Assembly: GCA_002314915.1 (NCBI GenBank)
Contig: DCHU01000046.1
Span: 3,202 to 25,997, forward strand
Origin: Caryophanales bacterium UBA1744
Lineage (GTDB): Bacteria; Bacillota_I; Bacilli_A; RFN20; CAG-826
Direction of reading: 5' to 3'
Length of the DNA stretch: 22,796 bases
Shown here: positions 8,432-16,562 of the stretch, in pieces
Position numbering within the stretch: position 1 is the first letter of the stretch
Layout of the letters: every line of letters begins with the position of its first letter
Notes under the pieces: generated by a model
What the model was told of the DNA's origin: nothing
Databases searched by the model: none
Seen by the model: only the letters and a program-made list of their open reading frames with translations
Translations under genes and position numbers: made by a program

Positions 8432-9868
8432 ATGAAGAATATCGTAGAAGAAAAGATTGATCAGTCCGTAACTGAAACGCCATCATTTGAAGAGACTTGG
8501 AACAAGGTTGATACAACAAAGATTCCCGCTAAGAAAAAGAGCAAATCATGGATATACGGAATTGTTGGTTCCTTGGTCGCTGCGGCAGGCGTAACCGCAA
8601 TAGTTATTACCGCAACAAAGACCAACTTATTCGAACCAAAATTCGAAGGTGTCACTTTGCTTAGAACTCCTAAGAAATCCGAGGAATATTCCTATTTAAC
8701 AAGCGAATTCTTGGCAAAACTGAATAATTTCTCTGCAAAATTCACGGATTATGCCTATCAGGATTTCAATGACATCAACACAAATCTCTGTGTTTCGCCT
8801 CTATCTTTATATATGGCAACAGCCTTGTTGGAGGAGTGCGCTATCCCGTCTGCTAGAACCGAAATCGAAGCAGCATTGGGCATGACTTATGATGATATTT
8901 TAAATAACACAAAAACACTCATCAACAAATCGATTAAAGAGTTCTATGAAGGCAAAAAGTTAATGGGCAAGGAGAGCATCACCAACTCCATTTGGATGGA
9001 CCCTCATTATGATTTCCAAGACGATTGTTTAGACTCGCTTGCAGAGAACTATTATTGCTATCCATACGCAGCTGATTTCATGGAACACAACGCTGATGCG
9101 AATAAAGAGGTCAGGCGTTTCATTTCCGATCAGACAAACGGTCTCATCGATCATGATTGGGATTTCAATGAGGATGTTTCCTTCCTTCTCATGAATACCC
9201 TATATTGGAAAGATGTTTGGAATGGCCTTGGTGAAGAACTCGATAAGTATTACTCGCCTATGCAATTCACTGATGCAAAAGGAAACAAAGTCGATGCCGA
9301 CTTCTACAGCGGTTACTATTTTCCTGGTCAGGTCGTAAAAGAAGAGAAGTATTCCCATTTCTACATGCTTTCTTCCCATGGATACAAACTTAAGTTTGTA
9401 GTTCCAAATGACGGATACGATCTTGGCGATGTGTGGAACGCAGAAACCGTCGCAAAAATCAATTCAATTGAAGACTATAAATCAGTGGATCTCGTCGAGA
9501 GAAAAGAATACTACACGAGAGCGATTTTCCCTGAATTTGAAGCGGAGAGCAAAATGTCTCTTCTCAACATGTTTAAGAACAGATTCGGAATCAAAGAAGT
9601 GATGAACAACGCTTACTCTCTCGAAAACATCGTTCACAATGAAGTGGTGGTTGGAGATATCATCCAGGAAACAAAACTTAAGGTTGATAAGAAAGGCGGA
9701 GAAGGGGCTGCGGTTACTATCGTTGAAGTTGATAAAGCGACTTCTGTTGGTCCTGAAGAAGAATATGAAAAAGTCTATCAAGATTTCAAGGTTAATAAAG
9801 CCTTCGGATATGTACTCACCGATGGATATGATGTACCGTTATTCTCCGGAGTCGTAAATAATATTTAA
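8432..9868 (+). CDS. Membrane-anchored serpin with a possible anti-sigma cytoplasmic tail
   Basis: A 478-residue protein. Residues 1-39 are charged and lack a signal peptide, 40-61 form one transmembrane helix preceded by KKKSKS, implying N-in topology, and about 85-478 form an extracellular serpin domain. Serpin landmarks are VSPLSLYMATALLEE (121-135), NKEVRRFISDQTNGLI (224-239), MNTLYWKDVW (254-263), FPEFEAES (366-373) and the C-terminal strand ending FSGVVNN. The reactive-loop hinge is at about 420-429 (KKGGEGAAVT). It has small residues at P12-P9, as in inhibitory serpins, and the scissile bond is predicted near Ala436-Thr437. The gene starts one base after the ECF sigma stop with AAGGAG (8421-8426) upstream and ends at a terminator. 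The short tail with an SFEETW segment could bind the sigma factor; this is inference, as no zinc anti-sigma motif is present. Confidence 0.9.
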   Translation: MKNIVEEKIDQSVTETPSFEETWNKVDTTKIPAKKKSKSWIYGIVGSLVAAAGVTAIVITATKTNLFEPKFEGVTLLRTPKKSEEYSYLTSEFLAKLNNFSAKFTDYAYQDFNDINTNLCVSPLSLYMATALLEECAIPSARTEIEAALGMTYDDILNNTKTLINKSIKEFYEGKKLMGKESITNSIWMDPHYDFQDDCLDSLAENYYCYPYAADFMEHNADANKEVRRFISDQTNGLIDHDWDFNEDVSFLLMNTLYWKDVWNGLGEELDKYYSPMQFTDAKGNKVDADFYSGYYFPGQVVKEEKYSHFYMLSSHGYKLKFVVPNDGYDLGDVWNAETVAKINSIEDYKSVDLVERKEYYTRAIFPEFEAESKMSLLNMFKNRFGIKEVMNNAYSLENIVHNEVVVGDIIQETKLKVDKKGGEGAAVTIVEVDKATSVGPEEEYEKVYQDFKVNKAFGYVLTDGYDVPLFSGVVNNI

Positions 9869-9873
9869 CATTC

Positions 9874-9901
9874 AAAAAGAGGCTTGCAATCGCCTCTTTT
9901 T
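9874..9901 (+). terminator. Rho-independent terminator after the serpin gene
   Basis: AAAAAGAGGC (9874-9883) pairs with GCCTCTTTTT (9892-9901) around an 8-nt loop. The 3' arm supplies the T-run. It closes the XRE-to-serpin operon. Confidence 0.92.
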
Positions 9902-9946
9902 CTTATGCTCTACAAATATTCCACGCTTTTCGGTGTGTCTTATTAA

Positions 9947-9972
9947 AATCGTAAGGTATAATACCTACGATT
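9947..9972 (+). promoter_or_regulatory. uvrA promoter -10 inside a near-perfect palindrome
   Basis: The -10 hexamer TATAAT (9957-9962) is at the centre of a 12-bp inverted repeat. The left arm is AATCGT (9947-9952) plus AGGTAT (9954-9959), with one bulged A at 9953. The right arm is ATACCT (9961-9966) plus ACGATT (9967-9972). The right arm ends one base before the uvrA start codon. Transcription is predicted near 9969, leaving a leader of only about four bases and no Shine-Dalgarno. The sequence does not match the Bacillus LexA box. Confidence 0.55.
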
Positions 9973-12828
9973 ATGGACTCAAGAAAATTTATTATCGTTA
10001 AAGGCGCGAGGGAGAATAACCTCAAAAACGTGGACATCGCCATCCCAAAAGACACACTCACAGTATTTACCGGAGTTTCTGGCTCAGGTAAATCAACTTT
10101 AGCATTCGACACAATCTATGCCGAAGGCCAAAGAAGATACGTTGAGTCCCTTTCTCCATATGCGAGACAATTCCTTGGAGGAGTGGACAAGCCAGACGTC
10201 GATTCAATCGAAGGTCTTTCGCCTGCAATCTCAATCGACCAGAAAACAACGTCACACAATCCTAGATCAACCGTTGGTACAGTTACAGAAATCTATGATT
10301 TCTTAAGACTCCTATTCGGAAGAATTGGTGTTCCATACTGCCCAACACATAACGTGCCTATCATCTCATTCTCTCCAACCGCAATGGTAGAGATGGTTAC
10401 CTCATATCCGGAGGGAACCAAACTACAGGTTCTTGCCCCAATCGTGAGACATGAAAAAGGTACCCATAAAGACACTTTGGACAAAGTGAAAGTGGCAGGA
10501 TTCCAGAGACTTAGAATCGATGGAGAGTTCTATACAGTAGACGAATTACCTGAACTTGAGAAGAACAAGAGACATGACATCGATATCGTAATTGATCGTC
10601 TTATTATCAGAGACGGTATTCGTTCACGTGCTTCAGAAGACGTTGAACTCGCTTTAGATTGGGGTCATGGATATTTAATCATCTACACACCTGATGGAGA
10701 GAAACTCGTCTCAAGCCATCACACATGCCCAGAATGTGGATTCTCGGTTCCTAAACTTGAACCAAGGTTATTCTCATTCAACGCTCCACAGGGATACTGC
10801 CCAGAGTGTAAGGGACTCGGCATCAGACAAGCGGTTGCAGAAGACTTGCTTGTTCCGGATCCGACCAAATCAATGAATCAGGGCTGTATGCGTTATTTCA
10901 AGAACACAGTAGGCACTAAAAATATCGAATGGCAGGAGATGGAATTCCTCGCAAAAACATACAAAATCAGCCTAAATACCCCATGGAATGAACTTACAAA
11001 CAAAGAAAAGGGCATTCTTTTGAACGGTTCCGATAAAGAAATTGACCACAAGATTACCACTGTTAATGGCAACACTATTAACAAGAAGGGTTATATCGAA
11101 GGCATCAAGAAGAGAATCGAAAGACTTTATTCCGACACTGGTTCTAAGTTCATGATCGAATACTATGCAAGCTATATGAGAGACTCGCTTTGCGACTCTT
11201 GTTACGGCGCTAGATTAAGCAAGGAGACATTGGCTGTAAAAGTCAATGGACTCAACATCTATGAGGCAACATGCTTAACAATCGATAAGCTCGTTGCATG
11301 GTGTGACGACACAAGAAATGTCTTAAGCGAGAATGACCTAAAGATTGCAAACCTCGTTCTCAAGGAAATCAGAAACAGATCCGAGTTCCTCTTAAATGTC
11401 GGACTTGATTATTTAACGTTAGATCGTATGGCTCTCACATTATCAGGCGGAGAGGCTCAGCGTATTCGTTTGGCTACTCAAATCGGTTCTAGACTCACAG
11501 GTGTCTTATACGTTCTTGATGAACCATCAATCGGTTTACACCAAAGAGATAACGCCAAGCTCATTCAGACTCTTAAGGGAATGAGAGATTTAGGCAACAC
11601 TTTAATCGTTGTCGAACACGATGAAGACACAATGAGAGAAGCGGATTGCTTAGTCGATATCGGTCCTGGTGCGGGTGTCCATGGAGGACAGATTATTTCC
11701 TGTGGCACAGTAGAAGACTGCATTAACAATGAGCAGTCAATCACTGGCGACTATTTATCAGGCCGCAAATACATCCCGGTTCCAAAAGTCAGAAGAAAAG
11801 GAAACGGAAAGAAACTCACATTGAAGGGCTGTAAGAACCACAACTTAAGAAACCTCGATGTTTCATTCCCATTAGGCACATTTACAGTTGTTACTGGTGT
11901 GTCTGGCTCAGGCAAGTCATCCCTCGTTAATGAGACTTTAAGCGAGATTTTGGCCCAAAAACTCAACAAAGCAGATACAAATCCTGGTGAATATGCCTCA
12001 ATTCAGGGTTTAGAGTACGTTGATAAGCTCGTTAACGTCACCCAGGAACCGATTGGAAGAACACCAAGAAGTAATCCTGCAACATATACAAAACTATTTG
12101 ACGATATCCGTGCTGTATTCGCTGAGACAGCGGATGCTAGATCACGCGGATACGATAAGGGTAGATTCTCCTTCAACGTTGTCGGTGGAAGATGCGAGAA
12201 GTGCCAAGGCGCCGGTGTAACTTATGTTCCTATGAATTTCTTACCAGACGTCTACGTTAAGTGTGATGAGTGTAATGGCAAGCGTTATAACATGGACACA
12301 TTAGATTGCTACTACAAGGGCAAGAATATTTATGATGTCCTCGAAATGAGAGTAGAGGAGGCTATGCATTTCTTTGAAAGCAGACCTTCTATCTACAAGA
12401 GAGTTAAAACTCTCTATGACGTAGGACTTGGTTACATTAAGTTAGGTCAGCCTGCAACAACCTTGTCAGGCGGTGAAGCTGAGCGTGTCAAACTTGCGTT
12501 TGAACTTCAGAAGAAGCCAACAGGCAAGACGGTCTACATCCTAGATGAACCTACGACAGGTCTTCACACAGACGATATCGCAAGGCTCATTAAGATTCTT
12601 CAGCACATCGTTGACCATGGAGACACTGTAATTGTCATCGAGCACAACTTAGATGTCATCAAGGTCGCGGATTACATAATCGATATCGGCCCTGAAGGAG
12701 GATTCAGAGGCGGTAAGATAGTGGCAGAAGGTACGCCAGAGGAAGTGTGTGAGGTCAAAGGCTCTTACACAGGACAATTCCTCAAAGAGACACTTAAAAG
12801 AGCAAAAGAGAAAGGACAGGTAGAATAA
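9973..12828 (+). CDS. uvrA: Excinuclease ABC subunit A
   Basis: The DNA-damage recognition ATPase of nucleotide excision repair, which loads UvrB at lesions. The 951 residues match the family length. Two ABC modules are seen: Walker A at 34-41 (GVSGSGKS) and from 642, signature LSGGEAQR from 490 and LSGGEAER from 831, each followed by LDEP and GLH. Zinc-binding pairs are present at Cys252/255 with Cys276/279, Cys407/410, and Cys741/744 with Cys764/767. The start is fixed because the N-terminal strand IIVKGARENNLKNV begins within ten residues of the Met, as in homologues, yet there is no Shine-Dalgarno and the promoter leaves almost no leader. uvrB is not adjacent in this window. lgt follows after one base. 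Confidence 0.97.
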   Translation: MDSRKFIIVKGARENNLKNVDIAIPKDTLTVFTGVSGSGKSTLAFDTIYAEGQRRYVESLSPYARQFLGGVDKPDVDSIEGLSPAISIDQKTTSHNPRSTVGTVTEIYDFLRLLFGRIGVPYCPTHNVPIISFSPTAMVEMVTSYPEGTKLQVLAPIVRHEKGTHKDTLDKVKVAGFQRLRIDGEFYTVDELPELEKNKRHDIDIVIDRLIIRDGIRSRASEDVELALDWGHGYLIIYTPDGEKLVSSHHTCPECGFSVPKLEPRLFSFNAPQGYCPECKGLGIRQAVAEDLLVPDPTKSMNQGCMRYFKNTVGTKNIEWQEMEFLAKTYKISLNTPWNELTNKEKGILLNGSDKEIDHKITTVNGNTINKKGYIEGIKKRIERLYSDTGSKFMIEYYASYMRDSLCDSCYGARLSKETLAVKVNGLNIYEATCLTIDKLVAWCDDTRNVLSENDLKIANLVLKEIRNRSEFLLNVGLDYLTLDRMALTLSGGEAQRIRLATQIGSRLTGVLYVLDEPSIGLHQRDNAKLIQTLKGMRDLGNTLIVVEHDEDTMREADCLVDIGPGAGVHGGQIISCGTVEDCINNEQSITGDYLSGRKYIPVPKVRRKGNGKKLTLKGCKNHNLRNLDVSFPLGTFTVVTGVSGSGKSSLVNETLSEILAQKLNKADTNPGEYASIQGLEYVDKLVNVTQEPIGRTPRSNPATYTKLFDDIRAVFAETADARSRGYDKGRFSFNVVGGRCEKCQGAGVTYVPMNFLPDVYVKCDECNGKRYNMDTLDCYYKGKNIYDVLEMRVEEAMHFFESRPSIYKRVKTLYDVGLGYIKLGQPATTLSGGEAERVKLAFELQKKPTGKTVYILDEPTTGLHTDDIARLIKILQHIVDHGDTVIVIEHNLDVIKVADYIIDIGPEGGFRGGKIVAEGTPEEVCEVKGSYTGQFLKETLKRAKEKGQVE

Positions 12829-12829
12829 T

Positions 12830-14698
12830 ATGGGTTTAGCATTGATTATCATCGGTTTATTGCTTCTTGTTGGTTCAATTGGATACTTTGTATTCAAGGA
12901 TAGAATCTTCATCAAATCCAAGAAAACTAAGATGGGTAAGAAGAGATTCAAAACCTTCTTATTCACCGCAATTGCAGGTGCAGTAGGTTCTTTAATCACA
13001 AACATTGGATTGGCAGTGCAATTCAAATGGGCTGAAAAGACCTCTTATACAACAGGCGTATTTGAAGGCAAAGCCATCTCATTCCCTCTTCAGATGACTG
13101 CTATGGTTATCGGAGTGGTGCTTTTGACGCTTGCCATCTTCACTCTTGTCTTCACATTCAGACTCAGATATTACAAACCAAACATCGATCCAGAACTTAG
13201 GAAACTTGCCTCAAAGGTGATGTTTATCTCCATCCCTGTTTTGGTTGTTTCTTTCCTTATTTGGAGCTGCGGAATCGGTTCATATCTCGTCTATCCTATT
13301 TGGTCAGGCTTCGGAATCGATGATTCCGGTTTCCATTTCACCGCAACATCAAGCGGAATGATTTGGGAGGCCAAGGATGGATATGCACTCACTGCTGACT
13401 ACATGAATGGCGGATTCAAGATTGCATTCTATGCCTTATTCATCCTTTTAGGATTCGGAATCTGCTACTGGATTTCAGATCACAAACTCTATCAGTTATA
13501 CGGAAAGCACGGAACACTTGATGTGACAGGAATCCTTGCCTTCTTCTCAGGCATTATCGGCGCTCGTATTTGGTATGTTGTCGGCAACTATCAAAGAGAG
13601 TTCGCTGGACACTTATTCCCTGACGCATTCCAAATTTGGAATGGTGGTTTAACAATTCTCGGTGGTGCCTTATTCGGATTCATCTGCGGATTCATCATGG
13701 TTCGTTTGACCCACAAAGAATTCGATATGAGAAAAGTCATCGATATCATTGTCCCAACAATCCTTCTTGCTCAGGCAGTCGGAAGAATGGGCAACTTCAC
13801 CAATATTGAAGTCTATGGCCGTGAGGTCTCAATCAACGGAACAATCTGGCAGTTCCTTCCAAACTGGCTCCTCCAGCAGATGAACTACACGGGTACTGGA
13901 GCTTCATTAGGAGCCGGCATCGTCAACGTTCCTCTCTGTTTCGTTGAGGCATCAATCAATGTCATCGGATACTTCGTCATCAGATTCGCGATTGGAAAAG
14001 GACTCAAGAAGTTCATCGTCGATGGTGATTTATGCGGATGCTATTTCGCTTGGTATGGAATCGTCCGTTTCATCTTAGAGCCATTGCGTAACACGAATTA
14101 CAACATGGGTATGGATAACTCATGGAGCATCTGTAACTCACTCGCTTATATCTTCGTTGGCGCTGCGATCATGATTCTCTGCCACGTTAAGGATTTATCA
14201 GCAAAGGACAACGCAAAGAAAATCATTCTCCCAATCACCGGAGGAGTATCTTTACTTGCTCTTATCTTCCCAATTCTTAAATCAATCACAGTATCAAAAT
14301 CAGTCGGTGACACCGTTTGGTTCAATGGCTTCGATATCATGTTCAATAAAGGCGGAACGGTCGCTTTAGTGGCTTATATCGCCGTTGCAGTATCAGGAAT
14401 CATTTATCTCGCAACTGCCTTCTTAAAAGAGTCAAAAACCCAGCAATATATGGTTTATGCAGCGGTTTTGCTCTCATTTGTTGGATTTATCATGTTCATG
14501 TTATCAAGTAAAGGACTCTCTTTCACAATCGACACAAGCGGTGAAGAACTCACCTATAACGCATCATACGGATTCGTCCTTGTTGGCTTGGTCGCATTAT
14601 GCGCTGGAGCATCAGGCTTCGGCTACGCTTGGGCTAAACTGCCTAAGAAAGAAAAACCAGTAGTTGAAGAAGTGGCCACGGAGGACGCTGATGTATAA
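12830..14698 (+). CDS. lgt: Phosphatidylglycerol:prolipoprotein diacylglyceryl transferase with long extensions
   Basis: Attaches diacylglycerol to the lipobox cysteine of prolipoproteins in the membrane. The Lgt core is about 190-455: GARIWYV (244-250), IWNGGLTILGG (269-279), the signature GRMGNF.N.E.YG (318-330, Arg319) and YGIVRFILEPLR (409-420, Arg413 and Glu417). Normal Lgt is about 260-300 residues; this one is 622. It has about 190 extra N-terminal residues with at least four hydrophobic segments and about 165 extra C-terminal residues with three or four more (about 465-482, 508-530, 540-557, 580-602), of unknown role. In the GG-x-x-x-GG loop the position that carries the functional His of E. 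coli (His103), often Tyr in Firmicutes, is Leu277. The essential arginines are kept, so activity is likely. ATG follows the uvrA stop by one base; AAAGGACAGG upstream provides the ribosome site. The last 8 bases overlap the next gene. Confidence 0.9.
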   Translation: MGLALIIIGLLLLVGSIGYFVFKDRIFIKSKKTKMGKKRFKTFLFTAIAGAVGSLITNIGLAVQFKWAEKTSYTTGVFEGKAISFPLQMTAMVIGVVLLTLAIFTLVFTFRLRYYKPNIDPELRKLASKVMFISIPVLVVSFLIWSCGIGSYLVYPIWSGFGIDDSGFHFTATSSGMIWEAKDGYALTADYMNGGFKIAFYALFILLGFGICYWISDHKLYQLYGKHGTLDVTGILAFFSGIIGARIWYVVGNYQREFAGHLFPDAFQIWNGGLTILGGALFGFICGFIMVRLTHKEFDMRKVIDIIVPTILLAQAVGRMGNFTNIEVYGREVSINGTIWQFLPNWLLQQMNYTGTGASLGAGIVNVPLCFVEASINVIGYFVIRFAIGKGLKKFIVDGDLCGCYFAWYGIVRFILEPLRNTNYNMGMDNSWSICNSLAYIFVGAAIMILCHVKDLSAKDNAKKIILPITGGVSLLALIFPILKSITVSKSVGDTVWFNGFDIMFNKGGTVALVAYIAVAVSGIIYLATAFLKESKTQQYMVYAAVLLSFVGFIMFMLSSKGLSFTIDTSGEELTYNASYGFVLVGLVALCAGASGFGYAWAKLPKKEKPVVEEVATEDADV

Positions 14699-15344
14699 GT
14701 TGGTCATCTGGGACATGGATGGAACGGTTCTAGACTCTGATCTAGTCATCGTTTTAACATGGACCGCATTGTTCAACGAATTCGCTCCGGATAAGAAACC
14801 TAGCATCAATAAACTTCTCTCTTTCTCTGGACCTTCTTTAGTGGAATCCCTTTCTAAAGAATTCCCAGACATCCCTTTGGAAACAACTAGAAACGCATAC
14901 CTCAAATACTCTTACGATTACTATTGGAGATATGGTGTTGCATACCCATATGTAAGAGAAGTAATCGAGGAGTGCAAGAAACGTGGTGTTAAAGTTGCGG
15001 TAAACACGAATAAGCACAGGGTTCATGCCGAAATGGCGTTAGAGATTCTTGATATGGTTAATCTCTTTGACTCAATGGTCTCGGGTGGAGATGTTGCAAA
15101 CTACAAGCCACATCCAGAAGGCGTTTATAAAATCATGGAGGAAACCGGCATTACCAACAAAGAGGAGATACTCTATGTCGGTGATGGTGTTTTCGATTAC
15201 CAAACCGCAGAAAATGCAGGGGTAGACTGCATGATTTCAACAATCCCTCCTCATCAACTACCAAAGGTAGGAGAAGGGTTTAATCCAAAGTACTTCATTA
15301 AAGACTTTAAAGATTTCTTTGAGATACTGGAGGGCAACATATGA
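14691..15344 (+). CDS. HAD-superfamily phosphatase (PpaX/Gph-like)
   Basis: A 217-residue soluble haloacid-dehalogenase hydrolase. Motif I is DMDGTVLDSD (8-17) with nucleophile Asp8 and acid/base Asp10. Motif II is Thr106 in VNTNK, motif III is Lys139 in YKPHPEG, and motif IV is GDGVFDY (164-170). A helical cap lies between 15 and 90, typical of the phosphoglycolate/pyrophosphate phosphatase group. Its position after lgt matches ppaX of Bacillus (pyrophosphatase PpaX), but gph-like phosphoglycolate phosphatase is equally possible. The start at 14691 is chosen because GGAGG (14680-14684) is six bases upstream; it overlaps lgt by 8 bases. A longer in-frame start at 14664 has no such site. Confidence 0.88.
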   Translation: MYKLVIWDMDGTVLDSDLVIVLTWTALFNEFAPDKKPSINKLLSFSGPSLVESLSKEFPDIPLETTRNAYLKYSYDYYWRYGVAYPYVREVIEECKKRGVKVAVNTNKHRVHAEMALEILDMVNLFDSMVSGGDVANYKPHPEGVYKIMEETGITNKEEILYVGDGVFDYQTAENAGVDCMISTIPPHQLPKVGEGFNPKYFIKDFKDFFEILEGNI

Positions 15345-16300
15345 GAGATCCATCCCGTATTTCCTTCGCTCAGAAAGTAAAAGAGGAATCCGCTAGAACT
15401 CCACGTAACGACGTTGAGAAGAAAGCGTTCCTTGCCGCTTTCTTATGGAATAACGGATACCTCGGAATCATGGATGGCAAATTAGAGGTCTCTTCAGAGA
15501 TTTCTGCAATTGCAAAAACTATCTATCAGTATCTCCATGAACTATATGGAGCTGATGTTAGATTCTCATACACCAGAAGCGCATCTTTCTTAAAACGTGT
15601 TGTCTATCACGTAATCGTTGATAAAGGCGGAGAGGAAATCGTCAATGATTTAGGCATCGACTATTTCTTCAACACATTCCCAAAAGAGATGGCGGGCAAC
15701 CATTCAAAAGGTGCGGGCTATATGGCTGGAGCATTCCTTGCATCCGGTTCCGTTAACGATCCAATATCCACAAACTATCACCTTGAGATAGAGGTTGGAA
15801 ATGAGTCATATGCCAAGTGGTTATCAAGAACTTGGAACAAATCATTGCCCGCTGAATTCGAGAGCAAAATCATAAAAAGACGCAACAAATACGTGATTTA
15901 CATTAAAAAATCCGCTCAAATCTCGGACTTTATGATCTTAATCGGTGCAAAAGAGCAGTGTTTGGCATTTGAGAACGCACGTATCGATAGAGACTTTGCA
16001 AACATCGATAACAGGCTTCAGAACCTCGATACCGCAAACTTCGGAAAGACACTTAAAGCGGCAGAGCGTCAGGTCATGGAGATTGAGTATTTCGAATCGC
16101 ATGGCGGTCTTTTCGCAATCAAGAATCTCAAACTTAGACACCTTATGCAGTTGAGACTTGCCCATCAGGATTCCACTCTTGATGAACTCGCAGTTATGCT
16201 CTCGGAAGAACTCAACACTGAGATATCTAAATCTAATATTAATCACCTGTTCCGAGCGTTACACGTTATGTATGAGGAGGCAATCGCCCGTGAAGAATAA
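15341..16300 (+). CDS. whiA: WhiA-family DNA-binding protein
   Basis: WhiA is a conserved Gram-positive protein affecting cell division and, in actinobacteria, sporulation gene expression. The 319 residues match the family. The N-terminal part (about 1-110) is the WhiA N domain. A degenerate LAGLIDADG homing-endonuclease-like fold follows (AGYMAGAFLASGSVND, 125-140; HLEIEV, 147-152), lacking the acidic nuclease residues as usual in WhiA. The C-terminal helix-turn-helix (about 235-315) includes LRLAHQDSTLDELAVMLS. Translation is coupled to the HAD gene by an ATGA overlap, with GGAGG at 15329-15333. In Bacillus rapZ and yvcK precede whiA; here the phosphatase is directly adjacent. Confidence 0.95.
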   Translation: MRDPSRISFAQKVKEESARTPRNDVEKKAFLAAFLWNNGYLGIMDGKLEVSSEISAIAKTIYQYLHELYGADVRFSYTRSASFLKRVVYHVIVDKGGEEIVNDLGIDYFFNTFPKEMAGNHSKGAGYMAGAFLASGSVNDPISTNYHLEIEVGNESYAKWLSRTWNKSLPAEFESKIIKRRNKYVIYIKKSAQISDFMILIGAKEQCLAFENARIDRDFANIDNRLQNLDTANFGKTLKAAERQVMEIEYFESHGGLFAIKNLKLRHLMQLRLAHQDSTLDELAVMLSEELNTEISKSNINHLFRALHVMYEEAIAREE

Positions 16301-16535
16301 CGACATGTCCATCCTCGCCCAACTCGGCATGAGAATCAGATATTTAAGAAACGAGAGACATCTATCCCAGATGGCCCTCGCTTTAGAATGCGATATTACC
16401 AAAAACTACCTTTCCGACCTTGAAAGAGGGGAGAGAAACCCTAGTGTCATGGTCTTAAACAAGATTGCCAAAGGCCTAAAAGTTACCCTCGAGGAACTTA
16501 TGAAAGGGGTTCAAGACCTCGATTCATTACTCTAA
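16290..16535 (+). CDS. Small XRE-family HTH regulator
   Basis: An 81-residue protein that is almost entirely a helix-turn-helix domain: LGMRIRYLRNERHLSQMALA (12-31), then ECDITKNYLSDLERGERNPS (33-52) with the recognition helix, and a closing helix LNKIAKGLKVTLEELM (56-71). I place the start at GTG 16290, which overlaps the whiA stop, because GAGGAGG (16274-16280) lies nine bases upstream; ATG 16305 has no ribosome site. It is probably co-transcribed with whiA. Size and layout resemble SinR/HTH_3 single-domain regulators. Its target is unknown; the inverted repeats in front of gap, 30 bases downstream, are a candidate. Confidence 0.85.
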   Translation: MKNNDMSILAQLGMRIRYLRNERHLSQMALALECDITKNYLSDLERGERNPSVMVLNKIAKGLKVTLEELMKGVQDLDSLL

Positions 16536-16562
16536 AGAGTATAAAACAATAAGAATTTACTG

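Noticed and set aside
9947..9972. SOS (LexA) box before uvrA
   Set aside because: The palindrome lacks the GAAC...GTTC core of Firmicutes LexA sites.
14664..14690. Longer start for the HAD phosphatase
   Set aside because: It lacks a ribosome site, whereas GGAGG is ideally placed for 14691, where the protein begins directly with the motif I strand.
16158..16289. Longer form of the small XRE protein
   Set aside because: This part overlaps whiA in another frame and its residues look like a shadow; GAGGAGG supports GTG 16290.
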